64,000 bases of DNA, taken from contig NZ_CP046115.1 of assembly GCF_009707385.1 (NCBI RefSeq), positions 2,170,001 to 2,234,000 on the forward strand. The letters are read 5' to 3'. Made by a program: the position numbers and the translations under genes. This DNA comes from Klebsiella oxytoca (GTDB lineage: Bacteria; Pseudomonadota; Gammaproteobacteria; Enterobacterales; Enterobacteriaceae). Each line of letters starts with the position of its first letter. Within the stretch, counting starts at the first letter, position 1. The notes beneath the pieces are model-generated. The model made no database searches. It was not told where the DNA came from and saw nothing but the letters and a program-made list of their open reading frames with translations. Positions 36,022 through 46,086 of this stretch are shown piece after piece.

Positions 36022-37022
36022 AATGGTATCCGTGGTTACGCCCGGCGTTTGAACAGCTAGTTTCCAGCTACCAGGCGGGACGGGGTCACCATGCGCTACT
36101 GGTTCAGGCCCTGCCCGGAATGGGGAGTGAGGCACTAATCTATGCGCTTTGCCGATTCCTGATGTGTCGCCAGCCTGAAGGGCATAAGAGCTGTGGCCAT
36201 TGCCACAGCTGCCAGCTGATGCAGGCTGGCACGCATCCTGATTATTATGCGTTGAGCCCAGAAAAGGGTAAAAGCTCGCTCGGTATCGATGCCGTGCGCG
36301 AGGTGAGTGAAAAACTGTATGAACACGCCCGGCTGGGCGGGGCGAAGGTGGTGTGGATAGGCGATGCGGCCATGCTGACCGACGCGGCGGCAAACGCGCT
36401 GTTGAAAACTCTGGAAGAGCCGCCGGAAAATACCTGGTTCTTTCTGGCCTGCCAGGAGCCGGCGCGCCTGCTGGCCACTTTGCGTAGCCGTTGCCGATTA
36501 TATCACCTCGCTGCGCCTTCAGAATCCTACGCGCTGGCGTGGTTAGAGCGTGAAGTGACAATGTCACGAGATGAATTGCTCGCGGCTCTGCGCCTGAGCG
36601 CTAATGCACCGGCGGCGGCTCTTGAACTGTTACAGGAGGCCAGCTGGGCCCCGCGACAGCAGCTTTGTCAGGTTCTGGGAAATATACTAACTCATGGTGA
36701 TTGGTTAACGCTGATGCCTGTATTGAACCATGAACAGGCTGCGATCCGTCTGCACTGGCTGGCATCGCTGCTGGTTGATGCGCAAAAAAGGCAGCAGGGA
36801 ATCTCGCTAGTGAGTAATCCGGATGCCTGGGCGCTGTTAAATCAACTGGCTGCCAGGCTACCAGCCGCGCGCTTACAGGCGATCGCACGCGACGTCAGCG
36901 CCTGCCGTGAGCAGCTGTTAAGCGTTGTTGGCATCAATCGCGAACTATTGCTAACCGAGCGCCTTCTGCGCTGGGAGCATTACCTGCAACCTGGGACGGT
37001 TCTTCCCGTATCCCATCTCTGA
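36018..37022 (+). CDS. holB: DNA polymerase III delta' subunit
   Basis: Clamp-loader subunit; 334 residues, as in E. coli. The degenerate nucleotide-binding loop LPGMGSEA (no ATPase lysine), the zinc-binding cysteines in CGHCHSC, and the SRC motif in LRSRCRLY are all seen. The ATG at 36018 overlaps the tmk stop and has GGAGCAGCAGG upstream. Members of the pabC-holB run are tightly coupled. Confidence 0.96.
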   Translation: MKWYPWLRPAFEQLVSSYQAGRGHHALLVQALPGMGSEALIYALCRFLMCRQPEGHKSCGHCHSCQLMQAGTHPDYYALSPEKGKSSLGIDAVREVSEKLYEHARLGGAKVVWIGDAAMLTDAAANALLKTLEEPPENTWFFLACQEPARLLATLRSRCRLYHLAAPSESYALAWLEREVTMSRDELLAALRLSANAPAAALELLQEASWAPRQQLCQVLGNILTHGDWLTLMPVLNHEQAAIRLHWLASLLVDAQKRQQGISLVSNPDAWALLNQLAARLPAARLQAIARDVSACREQLLSVVGINRELLLTERLLRWEHYLQPGTVLPVSHL

Positions 37023-37032
37023 GAGAGACATC

Positions 37033-37827
37033 ATGTTTTTAGTCGACTCCCATTGCCATCTCGATGGTCTGGATTATCAAACCCTGCATAAAGACGTGGA
37101 TGATGTACTGGCAAAAGCCTCCGCTCGCGATGTGAAGTTTTGCCTGGCGGTTGCTACGACGCTGCCGGGATACCGTGGAATGCGCGAACTGGTGGGCCAG
37201 CGAAACGACGTCGTTTTCTCTTGTGGGGTGCATCCGTTAAACCAGGATGAAGAGTATGACGTTGAAGAGCTGCGTAAACTTGCAGCAGAGGATGGCGTGG
37301 TTGCCATGGGGGAAACCGGGCTGGATTATTTCTATACCCCGGAAACTAAAGCGCGTCAGCAGGCGTCGTTTCGCGACCATATCCGCATAGGTCGCGAACT
37401 GAATAAACCGGTTATCGTTCATACGCGTGACGCGCGTGCCGATACGCTGGAAATTTTACGCGAAGAAAAAGTGACGGATTGCGGTGGCGTACTACACTGT
37501 TTCACTGAGGACAGGGAGACCGCCGGTAAGCTACTGGATATGGGATTCTATATCTCGTTTTCCGGCATTGTGACTTTCCGTAATGCGGAGCAGCTTCGCG
37601 ATGCGGCACGCTATGTACCCCTCGATCGTTTGTTGGTAGAGACCGATTCGCCGTATCTGGCTCCGGTACCGCATCGCGGTAAAGAGAACCAGCCAGCGAT
37701 GGTCAGGGATGTCGCCGAGTACATGGCGGTTCTGAAGGGCGTATCGCTGGAGCAGATGGCACAACAGACTACGGAAAATTTCGCTACGCTTTTTCATATT
37801 GCCCCCTCCCGCTTAAAACCTCTCTGA
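37033..37827 (+). CDS. ycfH: TatD family metal-dependent hydrolase YcfH
   Basis: Predicted metal-dependent DNase/hydrolase of the TatD family, 264 residues. Metal ligands are visible in DSHCHLDGL (HxH near the N-terminus), GETGLDYFY, VIHTRDA, LHCFTED and ETDSPYLAP. The physiological substrate is not established; it differs from TatD itself. Last gene of the run before a terminator and ptsG. Confidence 0.94.
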   Translation: MFLVDSHCHLDGLDYQTLHKDVDDVLAKASARDVKFCLAVATTLPGYRGMRELVGQRNDVVFSCGVHPLNQDEEYDVEELRKLAAEDGVVAMGETGLDYFYTPETKARQQASFRDHIRIGRELNKPVIVHTRDARADTLEILREEKVTDCGGVLHCFTEDRETAGKLLDMGFYISFSGIVTFRNAEQLRDAARYVPLDRLLVETDSPYLAPVPHRGKENQPAMVRDVAEYMAVLKGVSLEQMAQQTTENFATLFHIAPSRLKPL

Positions 37828-37876
37828 TATTGCTTATTATTTTAAGGCTCGTAATTAATAGCCAAAGCGAGTAAAG

Positions 37877-37910
37877 TTCACCGCCACAAATGGGGCGGTG
37901 AAGGTTTTTT
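37877..37910 (+). terminator. rho-independent terminator after ycfH
   Basis: TTCACCGCC/GGCGGTGAA stem with an eight-base loop, then GGTTTTTT. Confidence 0.85.
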
Positions 37911-37972
37911 GGCAACATTCAGACACGGATTATGTAAACCAATGTAAGTTTTTAACCCGTGACTGATTGAAA

Positions 37973-37988
37973 CGTGATAGCCGTCAAA
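37973..37988 (+). promoter_or_regulatory. CRP site of ptsG
   Basis: CGTGA-TAGCCG-TCAAA matches the CRP pattern (TGTGA-N6-TCACA) in eight of ten positions and lies upstream of the ptsG promoter, where E. coli ptsG is activated by CRP-cAMP. Confidence 0.65.
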
Positions 37989-38003
37989 CAATCATCCCGG
38001 TAA

Positions 38004-38027
38004 TTATTTTACTCTGTGTAATAAATA
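38004..38027 (+). promoter_or_regulatory. Mlc operator at the ptsG promoter
   Basis: The AT-rich imperfect palindrome TTATTTTACTCTGTGTAATA, continuing to 38027, equals the E. coli ptsG region bound by the glucose-responsive repressor Mlc, overlapping the main promoter. Confidence 0.7.
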
Positions 38028-38095
38028 AAGGGCGCTTAGATGTCCTGTCCACGGCGCGGCTCTCCCCCCGTGCCAATGCGTGAAAACGTAAAAAA

Positions 38096-38120
38096 GCACC
38101 AAATACTCAGGAGCACTCTC
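38096..38120 (+). promoter_or_regulatory. SgrS pairing site in the ptsG leader
   Basis: GCACCAAATACTCAGGAG, just upstream of and over the ribosome site, is complementary to the seed of the small RNA SgrS (GACUGAGUAUUGGUGU in E. coli), apart from one extra A. During sugar-phosphate stress SgrS blocks ptsG translation and triggers RNase E decay. The sgrS gene is not in the window. Confidence 0.7.
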
Positions 38121-38124
38121 AATT

Positions 38125-39558
38125 ATGTTTAAGAATGCATTTGCTAACCTGCAGAAGGTCGGTAAATCGCTGATGCTACCGGTATCCGTACTGCCTATCG
38201 CAGGTATCCTGCTGGGCGTCGGTTCCGCAAACTTCAGCTGGCTGCCAGCCGTAGTTTCCCACGTCATGGCAGAAGCGGGCGGTTCAGTTTTCGCTAACAT
38301 GCCGCTGATTTTTGCCATCGGTGTCGCGCTTGGTTTTACCAATAACGACGGCGTATCGGCTCTGGCATCGGTCGTCGCTTACGGCATTATGGTTAAAACC
38401 ATGGCCGTGGTTGCGCCTCTGGTTCTGCATTTACCTGCTGAAGAGATTGCGGCAAAACACCTGGCGGATACCGGCGTACTTGGCGGTATTATCTCCGGTG
38501 CTATTGCGGCGTATATGTTCAACCGCTTCTATCGTATCAAGTTGCCTGAGTATCTGGGCTTCTTTGCGGGCAAGCGCTTTGTACCGATTATCTCTGGTCT
38601 GGCCGCAATCTTCACCGGCGTGATCCTGTCCTTTATCTGGCCACCGATCGGTACCGCCATCCAGACTTTCTCCCAGTGGGCCGCCTACCAGAACCCGGTT
38701 GTCGCGTTCGGTATCTATGGCTTCATTGAGCGCTGCCTGGTGCCGTTTGGTCTGCACCACATCTGGAACGTTCCTTTCCAGATGCAGATTGGTGAATACA
38801 CCAACGCGGCAGGTCAGGTATTCCACGGCGATATCCCGCGCTATATGGCAGGTGACCCGACTGCGGGCAAACTGTCCGGCGGCTTCCTGTTCAAAATGTA
38901 CGGTCTGCCGGCTGCTGCTATCGCTATCTGGCACTCTGCAAAACCAGAAAACCGCGCGAAAGTGGGCGGTATCATGATCTCCGCAGCGCTGACCTCGTTC
39001 CTGACCGGTATCACCGAGCCGATCGAGTTCTCCTTCATGTTCGTTGCGCCGATCCTGTACGTTATCCACGCGATTCTGGCAGGTCTGGCCTTCCCGATCT
39101 GTATCCTGCTGGGTATGCGTGACGGTACTTCGTTCTCTCATGGCCTGATTGACTTCATCGTTCTGTCCGGCAACAGCAGCAAGCTGTGGCTGTTCCCGAT
39201 TGTCGGTATCTGCTACGCGATTGTTTACTACGTAGTGTTCCGCGTGCTGATCAAAGCGCTGGATCTGAAAACTCCGGGTCGTGAAGATGCTACTGAAGAC
39301 AGCAAAGCAGGCGCGACCAGCGAAATGGCTCCGGCTCTGATCGCCGCTTTCGGCGGTAAAGAGAACATTACTAACCTTGACGCATGTATCACTCGTCTGC
39401 GCGTAAGCGTGGCGGATGTGGCGAAAGTTGATCAGGCTGGCCTGAAACAACTGGGGGCTGCAGGCGTGGTTGTTGCAGGTTCAGGCGTTCAGGCTATTTT
39501 CGGTACCAAATCCGATAACCTGAAAACTGAAATGGATGAATACATCCGCAACAGCTAA
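38125..39558 (+). CDS. ptsG: PTS glucose-specific EIICB component
   Basis: Glucose permease of the phosphotransferase system, 477 residues as in E. coli. The membrane EIIC domain covers about residues 1-385 (ending [18 protein letters not shown]), followed by a linker and the EIIB domain, whose phosphorylated Cys421 is in [10 protein letters not shown]. Control by CRP, Mlc and SgrS is predicted from the 297-bp upstream region. Confidence 0.98.
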   Translation: MFKNAFANLQKVGKSLMLPVSVLPIAGILLGVGSANFSWLPAVVSHVMAEAGGSVFANMPLIFAIGVALGFTNNDGVSALASVVAYGIMVKTMAVVAPLVLHLPAEEIAAKHLADTGVLGGIISGAIAAYMFNRFYRIKLPEYLGFFAGKRFVPIISGLAAIFTGVILSFIWPPIGTAIQTFSQWAAYQNPVVAFGIYGFIERCLVPFGLHHIWNVPFQMQIGEYTNAAGQVFHGDIPRYMAGDPTAGKLSGGFLFKMYGLPAAAIAIWHSAKPENRAKVGGIMISAALTSFLTGITEPIEFSFMFVAPILYVIHAILAGLAFPICILLGMRDGTSFSHGLIDFIVLSGNSSKLWLFPIVGICYAIVYYVVFRVLIKALDLKTPGREDATEDSKAGATSEMAPALIAAFGGKENITNLDACITRLRVSVADVAKVDQAGLKQLGAAGVVVAGSGVQAIFGTKSDNLKTEMDEYIRNS

Positions 39559-39577
39559 GTTGTGATATGGGGAGACT

Positions 39578-39603
39578 AAGGCAGCCAACTGGCTGCCTTT
39601 TTT
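39578..39603 (+). terminator. rho-independent terminator of ptsG
   Basis: AAGGCAGCC/GGCTGCCTT stem with an AACT loop and T-run. Confidence 0.9.
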
Positions 39604-39647
39604 AATGGTCAAAGCGCGCCCACGACGTTGGTCACGTTAAGCAGAGA

Positions 39648-41834
39648 TCAGAACTGATAGCTGGCCGTAATGCTGAAGTTGCGCGGCTCGCCGTAGACAA
39701 TTGAACCATCGATGTTGGTGTCGTAAGTTTTGTCGAACAGGTTATTAACGTTACCCTGCAAAGCAAAGTTTTTAGTAACCTGGTAGCGAGTGAACAAATC
39801 AACCAGCGCGTAGCTGCCCTGTTCCGCACGGAAGGTGCCGTACGGCGTCGCGGTATCTTTATACACCCGATTCTGCCAGTTAACGCCGCCGCCAACGGTC
39901 AGTTCAGGCATTACCGGCAGACGGTAGCTGGTAAACAGTTTGACGCTGGTACGCGGCAGGTTGGGATTAACCGCATTGCCGTCATTGTCTTCAGCGACAA
40001 AACGCGTCGCCCCAAAGGTCATCTGCCAGTTATCGGTAATCGCACCGTTGATTTCGAACTCCACCCCTTTGCTCACGGTTCCATCGACGGTTTTATAGGC
40101 TGCTTCGCCGTTGCTGCCGGGGATTTGCCCGCCGGTCGCCTGGCCGAGATTATCCTGCTCGATGCGGAATATTGCGAGAGTCGTGGTTAATCGGCTGTCC
40201 ATCCAGTCCGACTTTAGACCCACTTCATAGTTGTTCCCGGTAATCGGCGTCAGATACTTACCCGAACTATCGCGCTTGTTCTGCGGCTGGAAGACCGAGG
40301 TATAGCTGGTGTAGGCCGACCAGTTGTCGTTAATGTCGTAAACCAGCCCGGCGTACGGAGTGGTATGATTTTTCTCCATATGGTAGGTCAGCGTCTCGAT
40401 GCTCCAGTTGTTATAGCGGACGCCAAGGATCAGATGCAGCGGATCAAGCAGGGAAATACGCGTCGCGGCATACACCGATTTCATTCGCGTGGTATCGTCC
40501 TGCGCCAGGCTCTGCGGGCCCCAGCTGGTTTCCGGGAACCCAGCGCTATTGAAGCTGTAAAAGCTGCCAATCTCACTGGGGAAGACGTTTGCCCACGAGC
40601 TGAAATAGCGGTTGTTTTGCTTGCTGTAGCTGCCGCCGATCATCAGATTATGCTGACGGCCAAACAGGTCGTAGCCGCCATCAGCGAACAGATCTACGGC
40701 GTCGACTTTACGCTTGCCGCTATTCCAGCCGGTACCGCCGACGTAATCATAACCCGGACCGTAGCTGCTATACGGCCCCTCCAGCATCCCGGTCGCTTTA
40801 TTGACGTACGCATCCACGTACATCATTTTGCTGTCGAACTTGACTTCGGAATGGGTGGCGTTCAGCGTCGCCTGCCAGGTATCAGCAAAACGTTGTTTCA
40901 GCGTAACGAAGACTTTGTTGATCTCTTTGTCGTTATAGGCCCAGTCTGGAGCGGTACTGTGGGCGCGATCGTAGCGGTTTGTGCTGCCGTCGGTATTCCA
41001 GCGCGGCAGACCGCCCCATGTCGGGCTATTCACGTCGATACGCTGATACTCGTAGCCGGCGGATAAACTGGTGAACGTCGCGAGATCCGCATCCACAATA
41101 CCCGAGAAGAACGTTTTTTCGCTGTTGTACCGATCGAGCCACGAGTCGTTATTTTGATAACCCGCGATAATGCGCGCCCGCACGTTGCCGTCTTCGGTTA
41201 GCGGACTTTGCATATCGGCAACGTAGCGCTCCTTGTTCCAGCTGCCGTACTCCGCGGAAACATTTCCCTTAAACTCGCGGCTGGTAGCGTGCTTACGGAT
41301 CATATTGATCGACGCGGCAGGGTTGCCGGTACCGGTCAGCAGACCGTTAGCGCCGCGGACGATTTCCACCCGTTCGAAGAGGGCCATATCGGAAAGCGCA
41401 TCGCCCAGATTCCAGCGGGATTCAAACCAGGTCGGAATGCCATCGACCATATAGTTGTCTATCTCAAAACCACGGGAGTAGTAGCTAGCGCGGTCAGAAT
41501 CCGCCTGGCTGCTGCTGATCCCCATGGTATGGTCCATCACATCGCCCAGCGTTTGCAGCTGCTGATCGCGCATCCGCTGTTCGGTAATAATACTGACCGA
41601 TTGCGGGATATCGCGCTGGGCCATCTCCATTTTTGTCCCGGCAGAGGTGGTTTTGACGCTGTAATCCTGTTTTTGCGTATCCGGGGCGCTATCTGTGGAA
41701 CCTTCTACAATCATAGTATCTTCGGAGTGACCGGCTGCCTGGCTAAGGTTAGGGGAGAGCGCCAGCGCTATGCCCATGGCAAGCAGGGACGGAGCGTTAC
41801 GCCCATCCCGGGAGTTGGTGGGGAGAGACATCAT
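39648..41834 (-). CDS. fhuE: TonB-dependent ferric-coprogen/rhodotorulic acid receptor FhuE
   Basis: Outer-membrane receptor for hydroxamate siderophores (coprogen, rhodotorulic acid, ferrioxamine). It is 728 residues (729 in E. coli). It has a signal peptide of about 33 residues, a TonB box near DTMIVEG, a plug domain with RDIPQSVSIITEQRM and VERVEIVRGANGLLTGTGNP-type motifs, and a 22-strand barrel ending in the C-terminal Phe of SYQF. Identity to E. coli FhuE is high except in the signal region. Two adjacent ATGs (41834 and 41831) follow AAGGGC. It is convergent with ptsG, and a Fur-box-like site lies upstream. Confidence 0.96.
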   Translation of the reverse strand: MMSLPTNSRDGRNAPSLLAMGIALALSPNLSQAAGHSEDTMIVEGSTDSAPDTQKQDYSVKTTSAGTKMEMAQRDIPQSVSIITEQRMRDQQLQTLGDVMDHTMGISSSQADSDRASYYSRGFEIDNYMVDGIPTWFESRWNLGDALSDMALFERVEIVRGANGLLTGTGNPAASINMIRKHATSREFKGNVSAEYGSWNKERYVADMQSPLTEDGNVRARIIAGYQNNDSWLDRYNSEKTFFSGIVDADLATFTSLSAGYEYQRIDVNSPTWGGLPRWNTDGSTNRYDRAHSTAPDWAYNDKEINKVFVTLKQRFADTWQATLNATHSEVKFDSKMMYVDAYVNKATGMLEGPYSSYGPGYDYVGGTGWNSGKRKVDAVDLFADGGYDLFGRQHNLMIGGSYSKQNNRYFSSWANVFPSEIGSFYSFNSAGFPETSWGPQSLAQDDTTRMKSVYAATRISLLDPLHLILGVRYNNWSIETLTYHMEKNHTTPYAGLVYDINDNWSAYTSYTSVFQPQNKRDSSGKYLTPITGNNYEVGLKSDWMDSRLTTTLAIFRIEQDNLGQATGGQIPGSNGEAAYKTVDGTVSKGVEFEINGAITDNWQMTFGATRFVAEDNDGNAVNPNLPRTSVKLFTSYRLPVMPELTVGGGVNWQNRVYKDTATPYGTFRAEQGSYALVDLFTRYQVTKNFALQGNVNNLFDKTYDTNIDGSIVYGEPRNFSITASYQF

Positions 41835-41850
41835 AAGCCCTTGTTCATGT

Positions 41851-41869
41851 GATAATTGTTATTCGCTAC
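41851..41869 (-). promoter_or_regulatory. Fur-box-like site upstream of fhuE
   Basis: GATAATTGTTATTCGCTAC shares the GATAAT and central features of the Fur box (GATAATGATAATCATTATC) but is degenerate at one end. It lies 16 bp upstream of the fhuE start, consistent with iron repression known for E. coli fhuE. Confidence 0.45.
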
Positions 41870-41967
41870 GGCTCTCTGGCCGCGGTCGATCGAAAGCGCA
41901 CTGTATTTTTATTGAATGCAAATGAGAAATATACGCATTAATATTTAAACTGTAAATGAGGGTAAAC

Positions 41968-42024
41968 ATGGAGATCAAAGGCGTTATCACTGGCGCTGCA
42001 TCGTATTCAGCAAGAAACGATTAA
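41968..42024 (+). CDS. possible 18-residue small ORF upstream of hinT
   Basis: ATG with GAGGG six bases upstream opens an 18-codon frame, MEIKGVITGAASYSARND. It lies in the fhuE/hinT intergenic region in the direction of hinT. The good ribosome site is the only positive sign; the length and lack of a known homologue make chance likely. Confidence 0.2.
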   Translation: MEIKGVITGAASYSARND

Positions 42025-42181
42025 TCCGTCGGCAGCTAAGCGCTTTGTCGCGTAAGAAAAAGCGCTTTCAGGTTGAAAGAGAGGGAGTAACTCGCTCATA
42101 CTCTTAGAGGAATTCTGTGCGTCCGCGTTTACCTGCAGGGGCAGGCCAGTGCACGGTTTAAAAATGATTAAGGAATCAGTC
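42025..42181 (+). promoter_or_regulatory. hinT upstream region with candidate promoter
   Basis: TTGAAA (42073-42078) and CATACT (42097-42102) are spaced by 18 bp, about 80 bp before hinT. An inverted repeat AAGCGCTTT/AAAGCGCTT lies further upstream (about 42036-42067), without a T-run. With the Fur-like site and the small ORF this accounts for the 347-bp fhuE/hinT gap. Confidence 0.35.
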
Positions 42182-42538
42182 ATGGCAGAAGAAACGATTT
42201 TCAGCAAAATCATTCGCCGGGAGATCCCGTCGGATGTGGTTTATCAGGATGAGCTCGTTACCGCTTTTCGCGATATCTCTCCGCAGGCTCCGACCCATAT
42301 TCTGATCGTTCCCAATATTCTGATTCCCACCGTCAATGACGTGACCGCAGAACATGAGCTGGCGCTGGGGCGCATGATGACAGTGGCGGCGAAAATCGCT
42401 CGCGATGAGGGCCTTGCAGACGATGGCTATCGCCTGATAGTCAACTGCAATCGCCACGGAGGCCAGGAGGTCTACCATATTCATATGCACCTGCTGGGCG
42501 GTCGTCCTCTGGGCCCGATGCTGGCTCATAAAGGTTAA
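42182..42538 (+). CDS. hinT: purine nucleoside phosphoramidase HinT
   Basis: HIT-family hydrolase of adenosine 5'-phosphoramidates, 118 residues (E. coli has one more C-terminal Leu). The histidine triad HIHMH is in [17 protein letters not shown]. The ATG at 42182 ([18 protein letters not shown]) has AAGGAA upstream and matches E. coli. It starts a run of six same-strand genes to ycfP. Confidence 0.96.
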   Translation: MAEETIFSKIIRREIPSDVVYQDELVTAFRDISPQAPTHILIVPNILIPTVNDVTAEHELALGRMMTVAAKIARDEGLADDGYRLIVNCNRHGGQEVYHIHMHLLGGRPLGPMLAHKG

Positions 42539-42543
42539 AACTC

Positions 42544-42918
42544 ATGCGCGCAGCCCATTTCGGCGCATTACTGGTCGTGACTTTACTGGCCGGGTGCAGT
42601 TCACATCCGGAAATTCCGGTCAGCGATCGACAAAGTCTGGTGATGGAGGCGAACGTGCTGGCAGCAGGCATCAGCGCCGAAGTGCCGACGGTGACCGCCT
42701 CTGAGATTCAGGCGACGGCAACCACCAGACTATTCAATGAGCGCCAGGTTCCGGTTACCGTGCATTACCGTTTCTTCTGGTATGACGCCAGAGGGCTGGA
42801 GATGCATCCGCTGGAGCCTGCGCGTAGCATAACGGTTCCGGCACGCTCTTCCGTTTCGCTGTATGGCAGCGCCAATATTCTGGGGGCGCACAAGGCCCGA
42901 CTTCATCTTTATCTGTAA
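42544..42918 (+). CDS. ycfL: YcfL family lipoprotein
   Basis: Predicted lipoprotein of 124 residues (DUF1425), function unknown. The lipobox is LLAGC, followed by SSHPEIPVSDRQSLVME. The conserved VTVHYRFFWYDARGLEMHPLEP and LYGSANILGAHKARLHLYL match E. coli YcfL. It lies between hinT and lpoB with short gaps, hinting at an envelope role. Confidence 0.92.
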   Translation: MRAAHFGALLVVTLLAGCSSHPEIPVSDRQSLVMEANVLAAGISAEVPTVTASEIQATATTRLFNERQVPVTVHYRFFWYDARGLEMHPLEPARSITVPARSSVSLYGSANILGAHKARLHLYL

Positions 42919-42930
42919 GAGGTAATCGTA

Positions 42931-43566
42931 ATGATTAAAATATGTCGCTATGCATTAGTTACCGCACTGGCGATATTCCTTGCCGGATGCGTGGGCCAAC
43001 GTCAGGAACCCGCGCCGGTTGAGGAAGCGCAGCCGAAGCCGCAGCAGCCCGTCCAGCCGCAGCCGACTGTGCCAACAATTCCCGTCATACCTACGCAACC
43101 GGGGCCAATTGAACACGGTGAGCAACCGGTGCAACCGGCACCGCGGGTGCGTCATTTTGACTGGAACGCCGCCGTGCAGCCAATGATTGGGCAAATGCTG
43201 CAGGCCAGCGGCGTGAATGCAGGCAGCATATTGCTGGTCGACAGCGTCAATAACCGCACCAACGGCACGCTGAATGCGGGTGAGGCCACCACGGCGTTAC
43301 GCAACGCGCTGGAAGGGAATGGTAAATTCACTCTGGTGTCGCAGCAGCAGCTGGGCGTGGCCAAACAGCAGCTTGGCCTGTCGCCGCAGGACAGCCTCGG
43401 CAGCCGTAGCAAAGCGATGGGTATTGCACGGACCGTTGGCGCTCAGTACGTGCTCTATTCCAATGCGACCGGTAACGTTAATTCCCCTGAGCTGAAAATG
43501 CAGCTAATGCTGGTACAAACCGGCGAAATTATCTGGTCAGGTAAAGGTGCTGTTCAGCAACAATAA
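42931..43566 (+). CDS. lpoB: penicillin-binding protein activator LpoB
   Basis: Outer-membrane lipoprotein that reaches through the peptidoglycan to activate PBP1B. It is 211 residues. Lipobox LAGC, then a long Pro/Gln-rich disordered linker (about residues 25-70), then the globular TolB-like domain ([13 protein letters not shown] to the end). Close to E. coli LpoB (YcfM). AGAGGTAATCGTA precedes the ATG. thiK starts 20 bases before its end. Confidence 0.95.
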   Translation: MIKICRYALVTALAIFLAGCVGQRQEPAPVEEAQPKPQQPVQPQPTVPTIPVIPTQPGPIEHGEQPVQPAPRVRHFDWNAAVQPMIGQMLQASGVNAGSILLVDSVNNRTNGTLNAGEATTALRNALEGNGKFTLVSQQQLGVAKQQLGLSPQDSLGSRSKAMGIARTVGAQYVLYSNATGNVNSPELKMQLMLVQTGEIIWSGKGAVQQQ

Positions 43567-44359
43567 GCTTACGCGCGACGAAGTGCTGTCGCGCTTTTTC
43601 CCGCGCTATACGCCCGTCGCCGCCCAGTCTCAAGATGGACTGAGCGGCGGCAGCTGCATTCTCAGCGATGGTCGGCGCAAGCTGGTACTCCGTCAGCCTC
43701 ATGACTTGCAGGCGCCATCCTGCTACTTTCGTCGTCAGTATCACGCGCTTTCCCGTCTTCCCGACCGCTTAGCGCCTGCGCCGGTTTTTTATTCTCCGCG
43801 CTGGATGGCGGTGGAATATTGTTCCGGTGACGTGGCGAATGCGTTACCAGAGTGTCCGGCGCTGGCAGGGTTACTGTATCATCTGCACCAGCAGCCGCGC
43901 TTTGGCTGGCGTATCGCCATGCGGCCGCTGCTTGAGCTGTACTGGCAGCAGTGCAGCCCTGCGCGGCGTACTCCGCAGTGGCTGCGCTGGCATAAGCGGC
44001 TGCTGCACCGCGGTGAGCCGCAGCCGCTGCGTCTGGCCCCGTTACATATGGATGTTCATGCGGGCAACATTGTTCACGGCGAGGCGGGACTGCGGCTAAT
44101 TGACTGGGAGTATGCGGGCGATGGCGATATTGCGCTGGAGCTGGCGGCGGTCTGGATCGAACCGGCTGGGCGACGTCGCCTGGCCGCTGAGTACGCGAAA
44201 CTGGCGCAAATCGATGAGCTTCAGCTATGGCGACAAATCCAGCGCTGGCGCCCGTGGATGCAGCTACTGATGGCGGGCTGGTATGAACGTCGCTGGCAGC
44301 AAACCGCCGATTGGCAGTTTATCGCGCTGGCCGATGAGATATGGCGGCAGTTAGATTAA
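43547..44359 (+). CDS. thiK: thiamine kinase
   Basis: Salvage kinase that phosphorylates thiamine to thiamine phosphate; an aminoglycoside phosphotransferase-fold protein of 270 residues (274 in E. coli). The catalytic loop LHMDVHAGN and the metal site [16 protein letters not shown] are clear. It is more divergent from E. coli than its neighbours. The start is a GTG at 43547, inside the end of lpoB. Confidence 0.92.
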   Translation: MLFSNNKLTRDEVLSRFFPRYTPVAAQSQDGLSGGSCILSDGRRKLVLRQPHDLQAPSCYFRRQYHALSRLPDRLAPAPVFYSPRWMAVEYCSGDVANALPECPALAGLLYHLHQQPRFGWRIAMRPLLELYWQQCSPARRTPQWLRWHKRLLHRGEPQPLRLAPLHMDVHAGNIVHGEAGLRLIDWEYAGDGDIALELAAVWIEPAGRRRLAAEYAKLAQIDELQLWRQIQRWRPWMQLLMAGWYERRWQQTADWQFIALADEIWRQLD

Positions 44360-44378
44360 AAATAAAAGGATAAGAGAG

Positions 44379-45407
44379 ATGGCTGTGGGTCCGGTAATGT
44401 TGGATGTCGAAGGTTTTGAACTGGATGCGGAAGAGCGCGAGATTCTGGCGCATCCTTTGGTTGGCGGGCTGATACTGTTTACCCGCAACTATCACGATCC
44501 GGCGCAGCTACGTGAGCTGGTCCGCCAGATCCGCGAGGCTTCGCGCAACCATCTGGTGGTGGCGGTCGATCAAGAAGGCGGGCGCGTCCAGCGTTTCCGC
44601 GAAGGCTTTACCCGTCTTCCCGCAGCGCAATCTTTTGCCGCGCTGCTCAGTATGGAAGAGGGGAGGAAGCTGGCTGAAGAGGCCGGTTGGCTGATGGCCA
44701 GCGAAATGATTGCTATGGACATTGATATCAGCTTTGCGCCGGTACTGGATGTCGGGCATATCAGCGCCGCGATTGGCGAGCGTTCGTATCATGAAGATCC
44801 CGAGAAAGCGCTGGCGATAGCCCGCCATTTTATTGACGGAATGCACGCGGCAGGGATGAAAACCACCGGTAAACACTTCCCAGGACACGGAGCGGTGACG
44901 GCGGATTCGCATAAAGAAACCCCCCGCGACCCGCGCGCGGAAGCGGAAATCCGCGCTAAAGACATGGCCGTATTCCGTACGCTTATCAGCGAGCAGCGTC
45001 TGGATGCCATCATGCCAGCCCACGTTATCTACGGCGACGTTGACCCGCGTCCGGCCAGCGGTTCTGCGCACTGGCTAAAGACGGTTCTGCGCGGCGAACT
45101 GGGCTTTGATGGGGTTATCTTCTCTGATGACCTGTCGATGGAGGGGGCGGCGATTATGGGCAGCTACGCCGAGCGCGGCCAGGCATCTCTGGATGCGGGT
45201 TGCGATATGATCCTTGTCTGCAATAATCGTAAAGGTGCGGTCAGCGTGCTGGATAACCTGTCGCCGATCAAAGCAGAGCGTGTTACGAAATTGTATCATA
45301 AAGGTTCCTTTAGCCGTCAGGAGTTGAGGGATTCCGCCCGCTGGAAGACGATAAGCGCGCAGCTTGAGCAGCTTCACGCGCGCTGGCAAGAGGCGAAATC
45401 TGCGTAA
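44379..45407 (+). CDS. nagZ: beta-N-acetylhexosaminidase NagZ
   Basis: Family 3 glycoside hydrolase that removes GlcNAc from cytoplasmic anhydro-muropeptides in cell wall recycling. Its products induce AmpC in species with an inducible ampC. It is 342 residues. The substrate site [10 protein letters not shown], the catalytic His loop [18 protein letters not shown], and the nucleophile region [10 protein letters not shown] are present. Works in the same pathway as NagK encoded at 60.4 kb. Confidence 0.96.
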   Translation: MAVGPVMLDVEGFELDAEEREILAHPLVGGLILFTRNYHDPAQLRELVRQIREASRNHLVVAVDQEGGRVQRFREGFTRLPAAQSFAALLSMEEGRKLAEEAGWLMASEMIAMDIDISFAPVLDVGHISAAIGERSYHEDPEKALAIARHFIDGMHAAGMKTTGKHFPGHGAVTADSHKETPRDPRAEAEIRAKDMAVFRTLISEQRLDAIMPAHVIYGDVDPRPASGSAHWLKTVLRGELGFDGVIFSDDLSMEGAAIMGSYAERGQASLDAGCDMILVCNNRKGAVSVLDNLSPIKAERVTKLYHKGSFSRQELRDSARWKTISAQLEQLHARWQEAKSA

Positions 45408-45443
45408 TAAACCTGAAAGGCGTTGTTGTCTGGTGAGGATGCG

Positions 45444-45986
45444 ATGATTATCTATTTACATGGTTTTGACTCAAACAGCCCCGGTAACCATGAGAAGGTG
45501 CTTCAGCTTCAGTTTATCGACCCCGATGTGCGGTTGATTAGCTACAGCACGCGGCATCCTAAACATGATATGCAGCACTTGTTGAAAGAGGTCGATAAGA
45601 TGCTGCAGCTGAGCGCCGACGATCGTCCGCTAATCTGCGGCGTTGGCCTTGGCGGTTTTTGGGCTGAGCGAATTGGCTTTCTGTGTGATATTCGCCAGGC
45701 CATTTTTAACCCAAATCTGTTTCCTGATGAAAATATGGAAGGCAAGATTGACCGTCCGGAAGAGTATGCGGACATTGCGACCAAGTGCGTAAATAACTTC
45801 CGCGAAAAAAATCGCGACCGCTGTCTGGCGGTGCTGTCACGCCAGGATGAAGCGCTGGATAGCCAGCGTTCGGCGGATTTGCTGCACCATTACTATGAGA
45901 TAATCTGGGATGAAGAACAGACCCATAAGTTCAAAAATATCTCCCCGCATCTCCAGCGAATAAAGGCTTTTAAAACCCTGGGCTGA
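45444..45986 (+). CDS. ycfP: YcfP family alpha/beta hydrolase-like protein
   Basis: Protein of 180 residues (UPF0227), function unknown. [15 protein letters not shown] at the N-terminus and the [13 protein letters not shown] segment (a nucleophile-elbow-like GxGxGG without the usual Ser) suggest an alpha/beta hydrolase fold with an altered active site. The ATG at 45444 has GAGG upstream and matches E. coli. Confidence 0.92.
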   Translation: MIIYLHGFDSNSPGNHEKVLQLQFIDPDVRLISYSTRHPKHDMQHLLKEVDKMLQLSADDRPLICGVGLGGFWAERIGFLCDIRQAIFNPNLFPDENMEGKIDRPEEYADIATKCVNNFREKNRDRCLAVLSRQDEALDSQRSADLLHHYYEIIWDEEQTHKFKNISPHLQRIKAFKTLG

Positions 45987-45996
45987 TCTCCTTCCG

Positions 45997-46029
45997 GCCC
46001 GCGATGCGAAAACATCGCGGGCTTTTTTT
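45997..46029 (+). terminator. rho-independent terminator of ycfP
   Basis: A 10-bp GC-rich stem (GCCCGCGATG with its complement) and a seven-base T-run; it ends the hinT-ycfP run. Confidence 0.92.
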
Positions 46030-46072
46030 ATCCGTTTCTGCGACTCCACGCTCAAAAAATATGCAGTAAAAC

Positions 46073-46086
46073 TTGATGCATATCAA
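46073..46086 (+). promoter_or_regulatory. FNR site of ndh
   Basis: TTGAT-GCAT-ATCAA is a perfect FNR palindrome. It is centred about 50 bp upstream of the start point expected from the TATTCT -10 at 46116-46121. FNR represses ndh anaerobically in E. coli from a site in the same relative place. Confidence 0.85.

Noticed and set aside
38431..39450. 339-codon minus-strand open frame opposite ptsG
   Set aside because: Shadow of a strongly expressed, codon-biased gene; composition (many Arg, Gln, Asp, His) is typical of an antisense frame and no homologue is recognised.
42036..42067. AAGCGCTTT/AAAGCGCTT inverted repeat taken as a terminator
   Set aside because: No T-run on either strand and not placed after a gene; noted only as structure upstream of hinT.
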